A stretch of 34,647 bases of DNA from Bacteroides sp. GTDB lineage: Bacteria; Bacteroidota; Bacteroidia; Bacteroidales; Bacteroidaceae. The position numbers and the translations under genes were made by a program. Each line of letters begins with the position of its first letter. The stretch's first letter is position 1. The stretch covers positions 1 to 34,647 of the forward strand of contig NZ_JASLER010000041.1 of NCBI RefSeq assembly GCF_030151085.1. Reading direction: 5' to 3'. Below the pieces are notes generated by a model. It searched no databases. It was not told where the DNA came from and worked only from the letters and a program-made list of their open reading frames with translations. This document shows, one piece after another, positions 1 through 9,184 of the stretch.

Positions 1-933
1 GACCATGCCGCCCATCCCGAGCGCATCATCTACGGTAGTGAATCCTATCCCAAAGAGCTGGCGCAAAACTGGAACCTGGTAGAAAAGCACCCTTACATCA
101 TCGGCGATTTTGTTTGGACTGCCATCGATTATATCGGTGAAGCCGGACTGGCACATACTCTGGAACTAGCTCCCGGTGAACATAACCCTCAGTTTATGGA
201 TTGGCCTTGGTACAATGCCTGGTGCGGCGACATCGACCTTTGCGGCGACAAGAAACCACAATCCTATTATCGTGATGTCATTTGGCGTCAAAGTCCCATT
301 GCTATGGCGGTACATGCCCCGATAGCTCCCGGCAAAAAGGAAGTGGTAAACGGTTGGGGATGGACTGACGAATACCTCAGCTGGAACTGGAAAGGACTGG
401 AAGGCCAGCCAATGCGTGTAAATGTCTATAGCCGCTCTCCCCAAGTAAAACTATTCCTGAATGGAGAGTTGATAGCCGAGAAAGAAACCAATAAAGATAA
501 TTATACCGCAACTTTCGAGGTTCCTTATACTCCGGGGGAACTTACAGCACAAAATTCAGATAAGAAGAGGTCATCCGTAAGCCTGAAAACTACCGGAGCA
601 CCCGCTGCCATCCGTTTGGTTGCAGATCGCACACAATTAAACGCATCCTTAGAAGACTTGTCCTTCGTAAAAATCGAGATGGTGGATAAAGATGGGAATG
701 TAGTTCCCGACGCCATTGTCCCTTTGCGAATACAATTGACGGGGAAAGCTACCGTTATAGCTTCCGGCAATGGTGGCTATGACGATATGGAGAGCTTCCG
801 CTCATTGACACCGAAAACTTTCCGCGGTAAAGCAATTGCCATCATTCAACCTACCGGAGAGAAAGGCGATATTCAATTAACGGTTTCTGCCGAAGGACTT
901 GGGGAAGCAACAGTTAGGCTACAAGCAGAGTGA
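1..933 (+). CDS. GH2 beta-galactosidase-type glycosidase, C-terminal part (5' end outside window)
   Basis: The reading frame is open from base 1, so this is the last 310 codons of a longer gene. The start reads DHAAHPERIIYGSES, where the Glu at bases 40-42 sits where GH2 enzymes carry the catalytic nucleophile. It is followed by HPYIIGDFVWTAIDYIGEAG, the conserved end of the GH2 barrel, and by the WPWYNAWCGDIDLCGDKKPQ segment typical of the DUF4982-containing Bacteroidales GH2 group. The C-terminal part (from about base 400) looks like beta-sandwich domains (DUF4982 plus an Ig-like domain). GH2 members of this type are usually exported beta-galactosidases, but beta-glucuronidase or other beta-glycosidase activity cannot be excluded. 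It lies 60 bp upstream of susC on the same strand, so it is probably part of the same operon. Confidence 0.88.
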   Translation, partial: DHAAHPERIIYGSESYPKELAQNWNLVEKHPYIIGDFVWTAIDYIGEAGLAHTLELAPGEHNPQFMDWPWYNAWCGDIDLCGDKKPQSYYRDVIWRQSPIAMAVHAPIAPGKKEVVNGWGWTDEYLSWNWKGLEGQPMRVNVYSRSPQVKLFLNGELIAEKETNKDNYTATFEVPYTPGELTAQNSDKKRSSVSLKTTGAPAAIRLVADRTQLNASLEDLSFVKIEMVDKDGNVVPDAIVPLRIQLTGKATVIASGNGGYDDMESFRSLTPKTFRGKAIAIIQPTGEKGDIQLTVSAEGLGEATVRLQAE

Positions 934-993
934 TACATAAGTAGCCGTTTATCAGACATTATATTTCAAACATACTTAATACTAATAACACTT

Positions 994-3900
994 ATGAAAA
1001 CATTGGAATTCACACACCGCAGCAGAAGAAGACAATGGCTGCAACGATGGATGCTACTGGGCATTTTGATACTCGGAATAGCCTGGAACGCAAATGCACA
1101 ATCCTTTACAGTGAAAGGTAAAATCACAGACGAGAAAACAAACGAAGTACTGATGGGCGTCTCCATCATGGAGAAAGGCACGACCAATGGCGCTATCACT
1201 GACTTGGACGGTAACTTCATGCTGAAACTCGCTTCGGCAAATGCCAGTCTGAGCATCTCTTACATCGGTTATGTGCCACAAAACATCCCCGTAAATGGGA
1301 AAAGTACCCTGAACATTCTTATGAAAGAAGACAGCGAATTGCTAGACGAAGTAGTTATTGTGGGCTATGGCGCACAAAAGAAAGCCACCCTTTCCGGCTC
1401 GGTAACCAGTGTAGGCGGAGAGAAACTATCTAAGACACCCGTCACCAACGTGAGTCAGGGCATTGCCGGACGCCTGCCGGGAGTAGTTGCCGTTTCCAAC
1501 ACCTCAGAACCGGGTTATGACGGTGCAACCATTACCGTGCGAGGTGTGAATACCTTCGGTAAAGCCGATCCGCTGGTAGTAGTTGACGGAGTACCCGGAC
1601 GCTCTTTAGAACGTATCGACCCAAATACCATCGAAACAATGTCCGTCTTGAAAGATGCCTCAGCAGCCATCTACGGTGCACAAGCCGCTAACGGCGTTAT
1701 CTTGATTACCACCAAACGAGGCAAATCAGGAAAACCGAAGTTGAGCGCTTCCTACAACTACGGCATCACCACTCCTACCGTTATTCCCGAAATGACGAAT
1801 GCCTCAGAGTATGCCACTTTGATGAACGAGATAGACAAGTACGCCGGCAACAAGCCCCGTTTCTCAGAAACCGATCTGAAGCTTTATGCCGACGGTTCTG
1901 ATCCTTGGGGACATCCCGACACCGACTGGTTTGGTGAAACCCTGAAGAATTGGTCTTCACAAACATACGCCAATGCTACCATAGACGGTGGTACAGAAAA
2001 CGTGAAATACTATGTCAGCGTATCTGCCAAAGGTCAGGATGCTTTCTACCGCAACAGCGGTTCCAACTACAACCAGTATGACCTGAAGATGAACCTGGAT
2101 ATGAAAATCAATAAGTACATCGACACATACGTTAATCTGACCGGACGCATGGAAGACCGCAAATACCCCACCCGTTCTTCGGAAAACGTATTCCGCATGC
2201 TGATGCGTTCCAAACCGAATTCACCTGCTTACTGGCCCAATGGCTTGCCTGGACCCGATATTGAATTCGGCGATAATCCCGTTGTAATCTGTACCAATCA
2301 GACGGGGTATGAAAGAGACAAGCGTTACGTGATAAACGGTGATTTCGGTGTCAATATAAAGGTTCCCCATGTAGAAGGTCTTTCGCTCAAAGCAACCGCT
2401 TCACTGGACAAATCCTTCCGTTTCCGTAAAATCTGGCAGAAACCCTGGTATCTGTATTCATGGGACGGCAGTTCCAAAGATGACAACGGGCAACCTCTGC
2501 TTGTGAAAGGTAAAAAGGGATTCAGTGACCCACGTCTCACAGAATCGATGGAAGATAACCTGGGCGTATTGCTGAGTGGTATTGCTACTTACAGCCGCAC
2601 ATTTGCAAAGGTTCACGACATCAATGTCCTGGCAGGTGTTGAACGCATTACCAAAGACGGTGACTCTTTCGAAGCTTTCCGCCGTTACTTCCTATCCAGT
2701 TCCATCGACCAACTGTTTGCAGGTGGTCAGAGCGAAATGAACAATACGGGTACCGGATATAAAGAAGCCCGTCTGAATTACTTCGGTCGCGTTAACTATG
2801 CCTATCAGTCCAAATACCTGGCTGAATTCGTTTGGCGCTACCAAGGTTCGTACATCTTCGACCGGTCTAACAAGTTCGGTTTTTTCCCCGGTGTTTCTTT
2901 GGGATATGTCGTTTCAGAAGAAAACTTCTTTAAGAAAGCGTTGCCTTTCATCTCTTTTGCCAAAGTACGCGCATCGTGGGGGCAGACGGGTAACGATATG
3001 ATAGACCCGTATCAATATCTGGCATCCTATACATTCAATGACCTGATGTTCGTCACCAACAATGGCGGCACGCTCAATCAGGCATTGAAAGAAGGAGTAG
3101 CCCCCAATCAGAACGTAACCTGGGAAACCGCCACGCAAAAGAATATCGGTATCGACCTGCAATTCCTGCAAGGCGACCTGGCGCTGACCATCGACTACTT
3201 CCACAACAAGCGCACCGATATTCTGTGGAAACGCAACGCTTCCGTACCCTCTACCTCGGGTTTATTGCTACCCGATGAAAACCTGGGCGAAGTACAAAAC
3301 CAAGGTGTAGACTTTAATATCGACTATCGCAAGCGTTTCAATGACTTCCGCCTGGGTGTAAACCTGAACGGCGTATATGCCCGGAACAAGATACTATTTT
3401 GGGACGAAGCAGCCGGAACACCGGATTATCAGAAGTCTACAGGCAGCCCCATCAACTCCGGCCTTTATTACGAAGCTATCGGCATCTTCAAAGACCAGGC
3501 AGAAGTGGATGCTTATCCCCATTGGACAGGTGCCCGTCCGGGTGATATCATCTTCAAAGATGTGAATGGCGACGAAGTAATAGACGGCAACGACCGCGTA
3601 CGCAATGACAAAAGCCGCACTCCCCGCTTCACCGGTGGATTGAATATAGAACTCGGATATAAAGATTTCGACTTGTCTTGTTTGCTGCAAGGTGCCTTTG
3701 GCGGTGTATTCTACCAATCCACCGAATCGGGCGACTTCGCCAACTATCTGAAAAGTTTCTACGATAATCGCTGGACGGAAGATAACCCCACCGCTTCTTA
3801 TCCCCGTACCTACAACCGTAGCAACGAGTACTTTGTCAATCAGCAGAATACCTTTTGGTTGCATAAGACCGACTACGTTCGCTTGAAGAACATCGAACTG

Positions 3901-4089
3901 GGTTATACCGTACCTGCCATTTGGAGCAAGAAAGTCGGTATAGAGCATCTGCGTGTCTACATCAGTGGCTACAACCTATTGACTTTCAGCCCGGACATGA
4001 AGGATTATGACCCGGAGAATACCAGTGGTTCCGGCTATAACTATCCCTTGAATAAAGTAATCAACTTTGGTATCAACCTTACTTTTTAA
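994..4089 (+). CDS. SusC-like TonB-dependent outer-membrane transporter
   Basis: A 1031-residue SusC/RagA-type receptor, the usual family length. A signal peptide ends at about NANAQS (residue 36). A carboxypeptidase-regulatory-like domain follows (FTVKGKITDEKTNEVLMGVS ... GYVPQNIPVNG, about 38-112), then the TonB-box-like stretch DEVVIVGYGAQKKA, and the plug with VLKDASAAIYGAQAANGVI and LITTKRGKSGKP (about 220-250). The rest is the 22-strand barrel, ending in the outer-membrane C-terminal signature VINFGINLTF. There is no STN domain, so it is not expected to signal to an anti-sigma factor. It imports oligosaccharides across the outer membrane with the SusD partner that starts 11 bp downstream. 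The glycan is not readable from sequence. No clear TAnnTTTG element lies in the 60-bp gap upstream, which supports co-transcription with the GH2 gene. Confidence 0.96.
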   Translation: MKTLEFTHRSRRRQWLQRWMLLGILILGIAWNANAQSFTVKGKITDEKTNEVLMGVSIMEKGTTNGAITDLDGNFMLKLASANASLSISYIGYVPQNIPVNGKSTLNILMKEDSELLDEVVIVGYGAQKKATLSGSVTSVGGEKLSKTPVTNVSQGIAGRLPGVVAVSNTSEPGYDGATITVRGVNTFGKADPLVVVDGVPGRSLERIDPNTIETMSVLKDASAAIYGAQAANGVILITTKRGKSGKPKLSASYNYGITTPTVIPEMTNASEYATLMNEIDKYAGNKPRFSETDLKLYADGSDPWGHPDTDWFGETLKNWSSQTYANATIDGGTENVKYYVSVSAKGQDAFYRNSGSNYNQYDLKMNLDMKINKYIDTYVNLTGRMEDRKYPTRSSENVFRMLMRSKPNSPAYWPNGLPGPDIEFGDNPVVICTNQTGYERDKRYVINGDFGVNIKVPHVEGLSLKATASLDKSFRFRKIWQKPWYLYSWDGSSKDDNGQPLLVKGKKGFSDPRLTESMEDNLGVLLSGIATYSRTFAKVHDINVLAGVERITKDGDSFEAFRRYFLSSSIDQLFAGGQSEMNNTGTGYKEARLNYFGRVNYAYQSKYLAEFVWRYQGSYIFDRSNKFGFFPGVSLGYVVSEENFFKKALPFISFAKVRASWGQTGNDMIDPYQYLASYTFNDLMFVTNNGGTLNQALKEGVAPNQNVTWETATQKNIGIDLQFLQGDLALTIDYFHNKRTDILWKRNASVPSTSGLLLPDENLGEVQNQGVDFNIDYRKRFNDFRLGVNLNGVYARNKILFWDEAAGTPDYQKSTGSPINSGLYYEAIGIFKDQAEVDAYPHWTGARPGDIIFKDVNGDEVIDGNDRVRNDKSRTPRFTGGLNIELGYKDFDLSCLLQGAFGGVFYQSTESGDFANYLKSFYDNRWTEDNPTASYPRTYNRSNEYFVNQQNTFWLHKTDYVRLKNIELGYTVPAIWSKKVGIEHLRVYISGYNLLTFSPDMKDYDPENTSGSGYNYPLNKVINFGINLTF

Positions 4090-4100
4090 AACCGAAAGAC

Positions 4101-5885
4101 ATGAAACATATTTATAAATTAGTACTGTTGGTGTGCCTCACCCTGACGGCATGCAACGACAACTTCCTGAATGTAGACCCGGTAGACCGCTATTCGGATG
4201 CAGTGGTATGGACAGATGAATCGCTGATTACAGCTTTTGTAAACAATATCTATGAAGGGCAGAAATGGGGTTTTCATACGGTTATGCTCTCCTCCCTTTG
4301 CGATGAATCGATGGAAGTATGGGCATGGGAAAGTCAACCGGTAGTGATGAGCGAACTTAGCCCGAGCTATCAAGGCATCCTTGCTCCCAACTTTTGGATT
4401 ATAACCTTCCATAACATCAACTGGAACAATCTTTATAAGAACATACGTGCCTGCAATATCTTCTTCGAAAATGCAGAGAAGTATGCATTGGAAGGTGATG
4501 CTGTAGACCGTCTGAAAGGTGAAGTACATTATCTGCGTGCCTACTTCTACTATTGGCTGATGAGCCAATGGGGTGGCGTACCGTTGATTGAGAAATCTTA
4601 CACGCCAGCCGACGAGTTGCTGGTGGCACGCAATACCTTTGAAGAAACCATCAACTTCATCGTGAAAGACCTGGAAGCTGCCGCCACCGTTCTACCTTTG
4701 ACCGGAGATAAGGCACGCGCCACCAAAGGAGCTGCTTTGGCACTGAAAGCACGCGTACTGCTCTATGCGGCAAGTGACCTTTATGTCTCTCAATCGAAAT
4801 GGGCATCGGGTTACAAGAATCCGGAACTGATAGGCTATACCACCGGTGGAGACCGTGCAGAGCGTTGGCGTAAAGCGAAAGAAGCAGCAAAGGAGGTAAT
4901 GGATTTGGGTATCTATCACCTGTATGGTGAAGCCGGAGGATGGGCTAATACAGACGAAGCTACACAGAACTACGTAAATATCTTCTTATGTCATAATTCG
5001 GACGAAGATATCATGGTACAGTATTACGACTTCGTCAATCATAAAAGTGACGACTTCCAATTGCCTCGCGTAGGGTTATTCAACAGTCCGAATGGTTTCC
5101 ACGGTTGGGGTGGCAATACGCCGACCGGTCAGTTGGTCGATTCATACGAAATGAAGGATGGAAGCAAGTTCAGCTGGTCAAATCCTCAGCAAGCCGCCCG
5201 CCCTTACGAGAACAGAGACCCACGATTCTATGCCAGCATTATGTACAACGGTTCGCATTGGCGCCAACGCCCGGACGATGCCATAGCTTCCGACCCGGAT
5301 GGCATTGTGCAGACTGCTTTCTATCAGCAAGCGGACGGTAGCTATACTGCCGGACTCGATACTCGCCAAGGGCCAATCGAAGACTGGAACGGAACCTATA
5401 CAGGCTACTATATGCGTAAGTTCCTCGATCCGTCTGTCAATCATCAGTACGACAAGCAGCCTTATCCCTGGCGGCAAATACGTTATGCCGAAGTGTTACT
5501 GAACTATGCCGAAGCCTGCCTCGAACTGGGAGAAAACGATGAAGCTCGCCAAACTATCAACCTGATTCGCAAACGTGCCGGCATGCCGGACATCCCGTCT
5601 ACCGAAACAGGCGATGCACTAATGGAACACTACCGCAATGAAAGAAAGATCGAACTGGCATACGAACAGCACCGCTACTTCGACATCCGCCGATGGATGA
5701 TTGCCCCCGATGCCATCAAACCTGCTCAAGGAATTGATATCCGATATCCGTATGGTGCCAAAGTACCAACTTATGAGGTTATTCAAGTACAGGAAAGAAA
5801 ATGGAATGATAAATCTTATCTGATGCCGATTTATTTGGATGAGATGAATAAGAATAATCTATTGATACAGAATCCAGGCTACTAA
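4101..5885 (+). CDS. SusD/RagB-like surface glycan-binding lipoprotein
   Basis: A 594-residue SusD-family protein. The lipobox LTLTAC places the lipidated Cys at residue 18, followed by NDNFLNVDPVDRYSD, the characteristic SusD N-terminus with early acidic residues that match the Bacteroides surface-export signal. The TPR-like RagB fold shows in LRAYFYYWLMSQWGGVPLI and in RYAEVLLNYAEACLELGEND ... RNERKIELAYEQHRYFDIRRW near the C-terminus. It should cap the barrel of the adjacent SusC and deliver oligosaccharides. It starts 11 bp after the susC stop, so the two genes form an obligate translational pair. No separate SusE/SusF-type or surface endo-acting glycosidase gene follows; the next gene is a small periplasmic protein after a 164-bp gap. 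Confidence 0.96.
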   Translation: MKHIYKLVLLVCLTLTACNDNFLNVDPVDRYSDAVVWTDESLITAFVNNIYEGQKWGFHTVMLSSLCDESMEVWAWESQPVVMSELSPSYQGILAPNFWIITFHNINWNNLYKNIRACNIFFENAEKYALEGDAVDRLKGEVHYLRAYFYYWLMSQWGGVPLIEKSYTPADELLVARNTFEETINFIVKDLEAAATVLPLTGDKARATKGAALALKARVLLYAASDLYVSQSKWASGYKNPELIGYTTGGDRAERWRKAKEAAKEVMDLGIYHLYGEAGGWANTDEATQNYVNIFLCHNSDEDIMVQYYDFVNHKSDDFQLPRVGLFNSPNGFHGWGGNTPTGQLVDSYEMKDGSKFSWSNPQQAARPYENRDPRFYASIMYNGSHWRQRPDDAIASDPDGIVQTAFYQQADGSYTAGLDTRQGPIEDWNGTYTGYYMRKFLDPSVNHQYDKQPYPWRQIRYAEVLLNYAEACLELGENDEARQTINLIRKRAGMPDIPSTETGDALMEHYRNERKIELAYEQHRYFDIRRWMIAPDAIKPAQGIDIRYPYGAKVPTYEVIQVQERKWNDKSYLMPIYLDEMNKNNLLIQNPGY

Positions 5886-5971
5886 AATAGGTATGACAAT
5901 TATATAAAAGCTCAATCATTCGTCTATAAAAACTTCCTATTAGTCGATTTAACAAGTGGTCAGAGTAAACC

Positions 5972-6021
5972 TTTTCTGTGCAAAACCGTCATAAACATGT
6001 GACTTCTAAATGCACAGAAAA
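5972..6021. repeat. 11-bp perfect inverted repeat with nested inner stem, between susD and the small Spy-like gene
   Basis: TTTTCTGTGCA (5972-5982) is exactly complementary to TGCACAGAAAA (6011-6021). Inside it, GTCA (5989-5992) pairs with TGAC (6000-6003). There is no T-run after the right arm, so it is a weak candidate for an intrinsic terminator. It may be an operator or a structured leader of the small gene starting at 6050. Confidence 0.5.
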
Positions 6022-6049
6022 ATCAATCACTTTTAAATAAAACAGAATT

Positions 6050-6382
6050 ATGAAGAAGCAAATTTTAAGTTTAGCAGTTGCCTTGTTTATCGGTTCGGCA
6101 GTATGTATGGCACAGGATAACAGAGGTGGTCGCCCTGATAGAACGCAACGCATTGAGCAGATGGTTACAGAACTGGGATTGAACGAAACCCAAGCTAAAG
6201 ACTTCAAAGCAGTGATGGAAGAGATGCGTCCCGGCAAAAATGAATCGGGTGAAAGACCTTCGCGTGAAGAAATGGAGAAGAAACGTGACGAGGCAGATGC
6301 AAAAATCAAAAAGATTCTGACTGAAGAGCAATATAAGAAATACCAAAGTATGAGATCTCAAAGAGGCGATCGTAGAAAATAA
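6050..6382 (+). CDS. small exported Spy/DUF4890-like protein
   Basis: A 110-residue protein with a clear signal peptide (MKKQILSLAVALFIGSAVCMAQ) and a mature part of about 88 charged, helical residues. The pattern MVTELGLNETQAKDFKAVMEEM followed by IKKILTEEQYKKYQSM resembles the paired LTxxQ motifs of Spy/CpxP-type periplasmic chaperones and the Bacteroidales DUF4890 family. The C-terminus is basic (RSQRGDRRK). Family members bind unfolded or metal-stressed envelope proteins, but the function here is inferred only from this resemblance. It lies 164 bp after susD, with its own inverted repeat upstream and a hairpin terminator downstream, so it is probably a separate unit rather than a dedicated utilisation gene. 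Confidence 0.8.
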   Translation: MKKQILSLAVALFIGSAVCMAQDNRGGRPDRTQRIEQMVTELGLNETQAKDFKAVMEEMRPGKNESGERPSREEMEKKRDEADAKIKKILTEEQYKKYQSMRSQRGDRRK

Positions 6383-6420
6383 ACACTCTGAATTTCCTGC
6401 ATCTGATACATGCAGAAGAA

Positions 6421-6459
6421 AGAGGGGACTATAAGAGATAATTCGTTATAGCCCCCTCT
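6421..6459. terminator. hairpin terminator between convergent transcripts
   Basis: AGAGGGG plus CTATAA on the left pair with TTATAG plus CCCCTCT on the right, giving a GC-rich stem with one internal mismatch and a loop of about 11 nt. It lies between the end of the small exported protein gene (6382) and the end of the minus-strand operon (6510), so it could stop transcription from both sides. Confidence 0.65.
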
Positions 6460-6509
6460 CTATTTACATGAGTGTTTGTATTCTATCAACTTTTTCGCAA
6501 AGGTACAGC

Positions 6510-8126
6510 TTACTTAAATATATTCCTGTCTACTTCTACCCCTTGCTGAAAGAAAATAACTTCATATAAAGACTTTTCATCAGAAGAAGCAAATGTAGGT
6601 TTTAATGATGGATTCACTGTCTCATAAGGTTGTAATACCTGCACTGATGTACGACCTTGACTTACTCCGTTACAGATTACCTCTATTTCAGTAGGGATTG
6701 AAGCCGATAAACCGAAGTTCTGTATTTCAACCTTCAATTCGGCTTTATCTTTATCGTATACCGGACGGCGGGCAGATAACAAAGCCGGTTGGTAATCAAC
6801 GTATGGTAGACGGGCATAACCGTAAAGCAACTCTCCACTTTTAGTTTTTCCTATCATCTTCGGAGCAAACTCATCGGCAGTGATGCCACTTCCTTTGCCA
6901 TTGAAAATTACAATTAAATCATTTCCTGAATTCTTTGTCTTCAAAGGTTTGCAACCACGACCGAAGTTCACTTCCGTATAAGAGCCAAAGCGCAGGGAGT
7001 TGACGTCTACATCCGTTTGCGGATTAAATCCTTCTTCGGCAGATATCTTCACTTCAATGGTACGTGTAGTGGGGGTAATCTGTTTCTCATTCAATACAGA
7101 AAGCAGCATACCTTTATTCAAAGGAATACTGATATTCTTGGAACTATGATTGTCATTGGGTTGATCCTCCCATTTAATTGTGTCAATCACTGCAAAGTTC
7201 ATCTGAACTGCACGACCACGCACATCTTGGAAAACTTTGGCACGTTCGTACTTAAACCAGTGTTCCACTTCGCCGTCTTTATGGTAAGATACCCCCGGTA
7301 CGTATGCCTCACCTTGTTCCGTCACCCAATGAACACCGTCTTTGGAACGTTGATAGAAGGCTATACGCCCTAACCAGTCGTTGACAATCAGATGATATTG
7401 AAGTTCGTCACGCCATACGACGGGATCTTCGAAATGACCTTCTACTGCCGGATATACTCTTTTATCCGTCAGTTGGAGATAAGGGGAAAGCCCGTCTTTA
7501 CTAATCCATACACCACCACCACGACACACCATCAGATAGGAATCATCGGGCCGACGGGCGAAAGTTAGATTAGATAATCCTTCAATAATATTGCGGTCGC
7601 GCGGGTCGAAGTTGAATTTACCATACGTCCATACGGAACTATCTTCTTTATCTGCCATATAATAACCGTCTATCACATAAACCACAACACGCCCGTCTTT
7701 CAGTCGGAAAGCTTCGGGATTATGTCCCTTACCAACAGAATTTTGAATTTTAAAAGGACCGATGGAATTGTCGCATACAGCATGGTAAACGGTTGAGTTT
7801 GACCAGAACATGTGACCTTTAGGAGAATTCTCCGGCCAGCCGCACACATATAAATGATATTTTCCATCGGAAGTTTGCAGGATATTGCCACCCCAAAAAG
7901 AAATTTCGGGTAGTTCGATACCATTGTCTACATAACGGTTTTGTACACTGTCTGCTCCCCAAATACCTTTGGCCTGAGTGCCGTTGGGCATAGGAAGAAA
8001 GCGATCCAGGAAACGGGCACCTTTTACCAGTTGATTCCATTCGGCAGGACGTTCACGTTCAGTGATCTGAGCATGGAGAGAAGCACAAAACAGACCTACA
8101 CCGATTAAGCATAATAACCTCTTCAT
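6510..8126 (-). CDS. exported five-bladed beta-propeller glycosidase, GH43/GH117-like, family uncertain
   Basis: A 538-residue protein with a signal peptide cleaved near LHAQ (residue 19). Residues of about 55-330 carry propeller-like blades: WGGNILQTSDGKYHLYVCGW, GHNPEAFRLKDGRVVVYV, LTFARRPDDSYLMVC, and HFEDPVVWRDELQYHLIVND. This pattern is typical of clan GH-F-like glycosidases (GH43, GH117 and relatives), with acidic residues in SFWGGN, HNPEAF and HFEDP positions as catalytic candidates. The C-terminal part of about 200 residues looks like beta-sandwich accessory domains. I cannot assign a CAZy family. It is the last gene of the L-galactose operon (19-bp gap), so it may release L-galactose or a derivative such as 3,6-anhydro-L-galactose in the periplasm. 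That substrate is inferred from context only; an arabinofuranosidase or a non-catalytic binding protein is also possible. Confidence 0.7.
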   Translation of the reverse strand: MKRLLCLIGVGLFCASLHAQITERERPAEWNQLVKGARFLDRFLPMPNGTQAKGIWGADSVQNRYVDNGIELPEISFWGGNILQTSDGKYHLYVCGWPENSPKGHMFWSNSTVYHAVCDNSIGPFKIQNSVGKGHNPEAFRLKDGRVVVYVIDGYYMADKEDSSVWTYGKFNFDPRDRNIIEGLSNLTFARRPDDSYLMVCRGGGVWISKDGLSPYLQLTDKRVYPAVEGHFEDPVVWRDELQYHLIVNDWLGRIAFYQRSKDGVHWVTEQGEAYVPGVSYHKDGEVEHWFKYERAKVFQDVRGRAVQMNFAVIDTIKWEDQPNDNHSSKNISIPLNKGMLLSVLNEKQITPTTRTIEVKISAEEGFNPQTDVDVNSLRFGSYTEVNFGRGCKPLKTKNSGNDLIVIFNGKGSGITADEFAPKMIGKTKSGELLYGYARLPYVDYQPALLSARRPVYDKDKAELKVEIQNFGLSASIPTEIEVICNGVSQGRTSVQVLQPYETVNPSLKPTFASSDEKSLYEVIFFQQGVEVDRNIFK

Positions 8127-8145
8127 TTTTTCTTACTGCATATAA

Positions 8146-9165
8146 TTAAAACTCTACCAAAATTCTGAAGACCTTACCCGGATTGCGCTCCCACTCCTTC
8201 ATAGCTTCTAAAGCCGTATCGGGTTTTGCAATTCGGGTTATCAACTCTTCTATCGGACAATTTCCATTTTCCAGATAATTAATCACCGCACGAAAGTCCG
8301 CCGGCAATGCGTTTCTGGAACCACGGATATCCAGCTCTTTCTGTACAAAATACTTTGTCTGAAAAGCGACTTCACTCTTGGCATATCCGATGCAAACGAC
8401 ACGCCCCGTGAAACCTACTTCGTCCACAGCCATTATGTACGTTGCCGGACTACCAACAGCTTCAATGACTACATCGGCTCCAAAACCTCCGGTCAATGCC
8501 TGCATCCGCTCATGCACGTTTTCAGTCTTCGAGTTGATAACGTATGACGCTCCTATTCTTTTTGCCAGACTAAGTTTTTCGTCATCCAAATCGACAGCGA
8601 TTACCGTTGCTCCCCGTAAAGCAGCACGTACGATAGCGCCTACACCAATCATTCCGCAACCAATGACCATGACGTACTCATTGTCAGTCACCTGACCTCT
8701 GGCTACAGCATGAAATCCTACGCTCATCGGTTCAATGAGTGCACAATCACGAGGAGATATCTTTCCGGCAGGAATAATCTTTGTCCAAGGTAATACGGCA
8801 TATTCACACATCACTCCGTTACGTTGTACCCCCAACGTTTCATTGTGTTCGCAAGCATTGACACGACCATTACGGCAAGATGCACACTTACCACAATTAG
8901 TATAGGGGTTCAGCGTTACGTTCATCCCTTTCTCAAAACCGGCAGGTACATCCACACCTATCTCTTCAATTACCGCTCCTACCTCATGTCCGGGAATTAC
9001 GGGGAGTTTCACCATCGGATTACGTCCCAGATATGTATTCAAGTCCGAGCCACAAAAGCCCACATACTTTATCTTTACCAACACTTCACCGGCACCAACA
9101 ACCGGCTTTTCCAATTCAACCACCTGCATTTCCGAGGGGTTGACAATCTGAACAGCTTTCATCAT
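8146..9165 (-). CDS. zinc-dependent MDR dehydrogenase, probable L-galactonate 5-dehydrogenase (LgoD/YjjN-like)
   Basis: A medium-chain dehydrogenase/reductase of about 339 residues. From the chosen ATG, the catalytic zinc ligands are Cys38 (GFCGSD), His60-Glu61 (PGHEVG) and Glu145. The structural zinc is held by Cys91, 94, 97 and 105 (CGKCASCRNGRVNAC). The NAD-binding Rossmann loop is GCGMIGVGA (about 169-177). KELDIRGSRNALPADF near the C-terminus resembles the same site in E. coli LgoD (GSRNATPEDF), which oxidises L-galactonate at C5 to D-tagaturonate. An in-frame ATG at 9192 would overlap the permease stop. The ATG pair at 9165/9162 gives the usual MKAVQ start and a 19-bp gap like the others in the operon, so it is preferred. 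L-gulonate or related polyol dehydrogenase activity remains possible. Confidence 0.87.
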   Translation of the reverse strand: MMKAVQIVNPSEMQVVELEKPVVGAGEVLVKIKYVGFCGSDLNTYLGRNPMVKLPVIPGHEVGAVIEEIGVDVPAGFEKGMNVTLNPYTNCGKCASCRNGRVNACEHNETLGVQRNGVMCEYAVLPWTKIIPAGKISPRDCALIEPMSVGFHAVARGQVTDNEYVMVIGCGMIGVGAIVRAALRGATVIAVDLDDEKLSLAKRIGASYVINSKTENVHERMQALTGGFGADVVIEAVGSPATYIMAVDEVGFTGRVVCIGYAKSEVAFQTKYFVQKELDIRGSRNALPADFRAVINYLENGNCPIEELITRIAKPDTALEAMKEWERNPGKVFRILVEF

Positions 9166-9184
9166 TATATTTGAAATAAATTTA

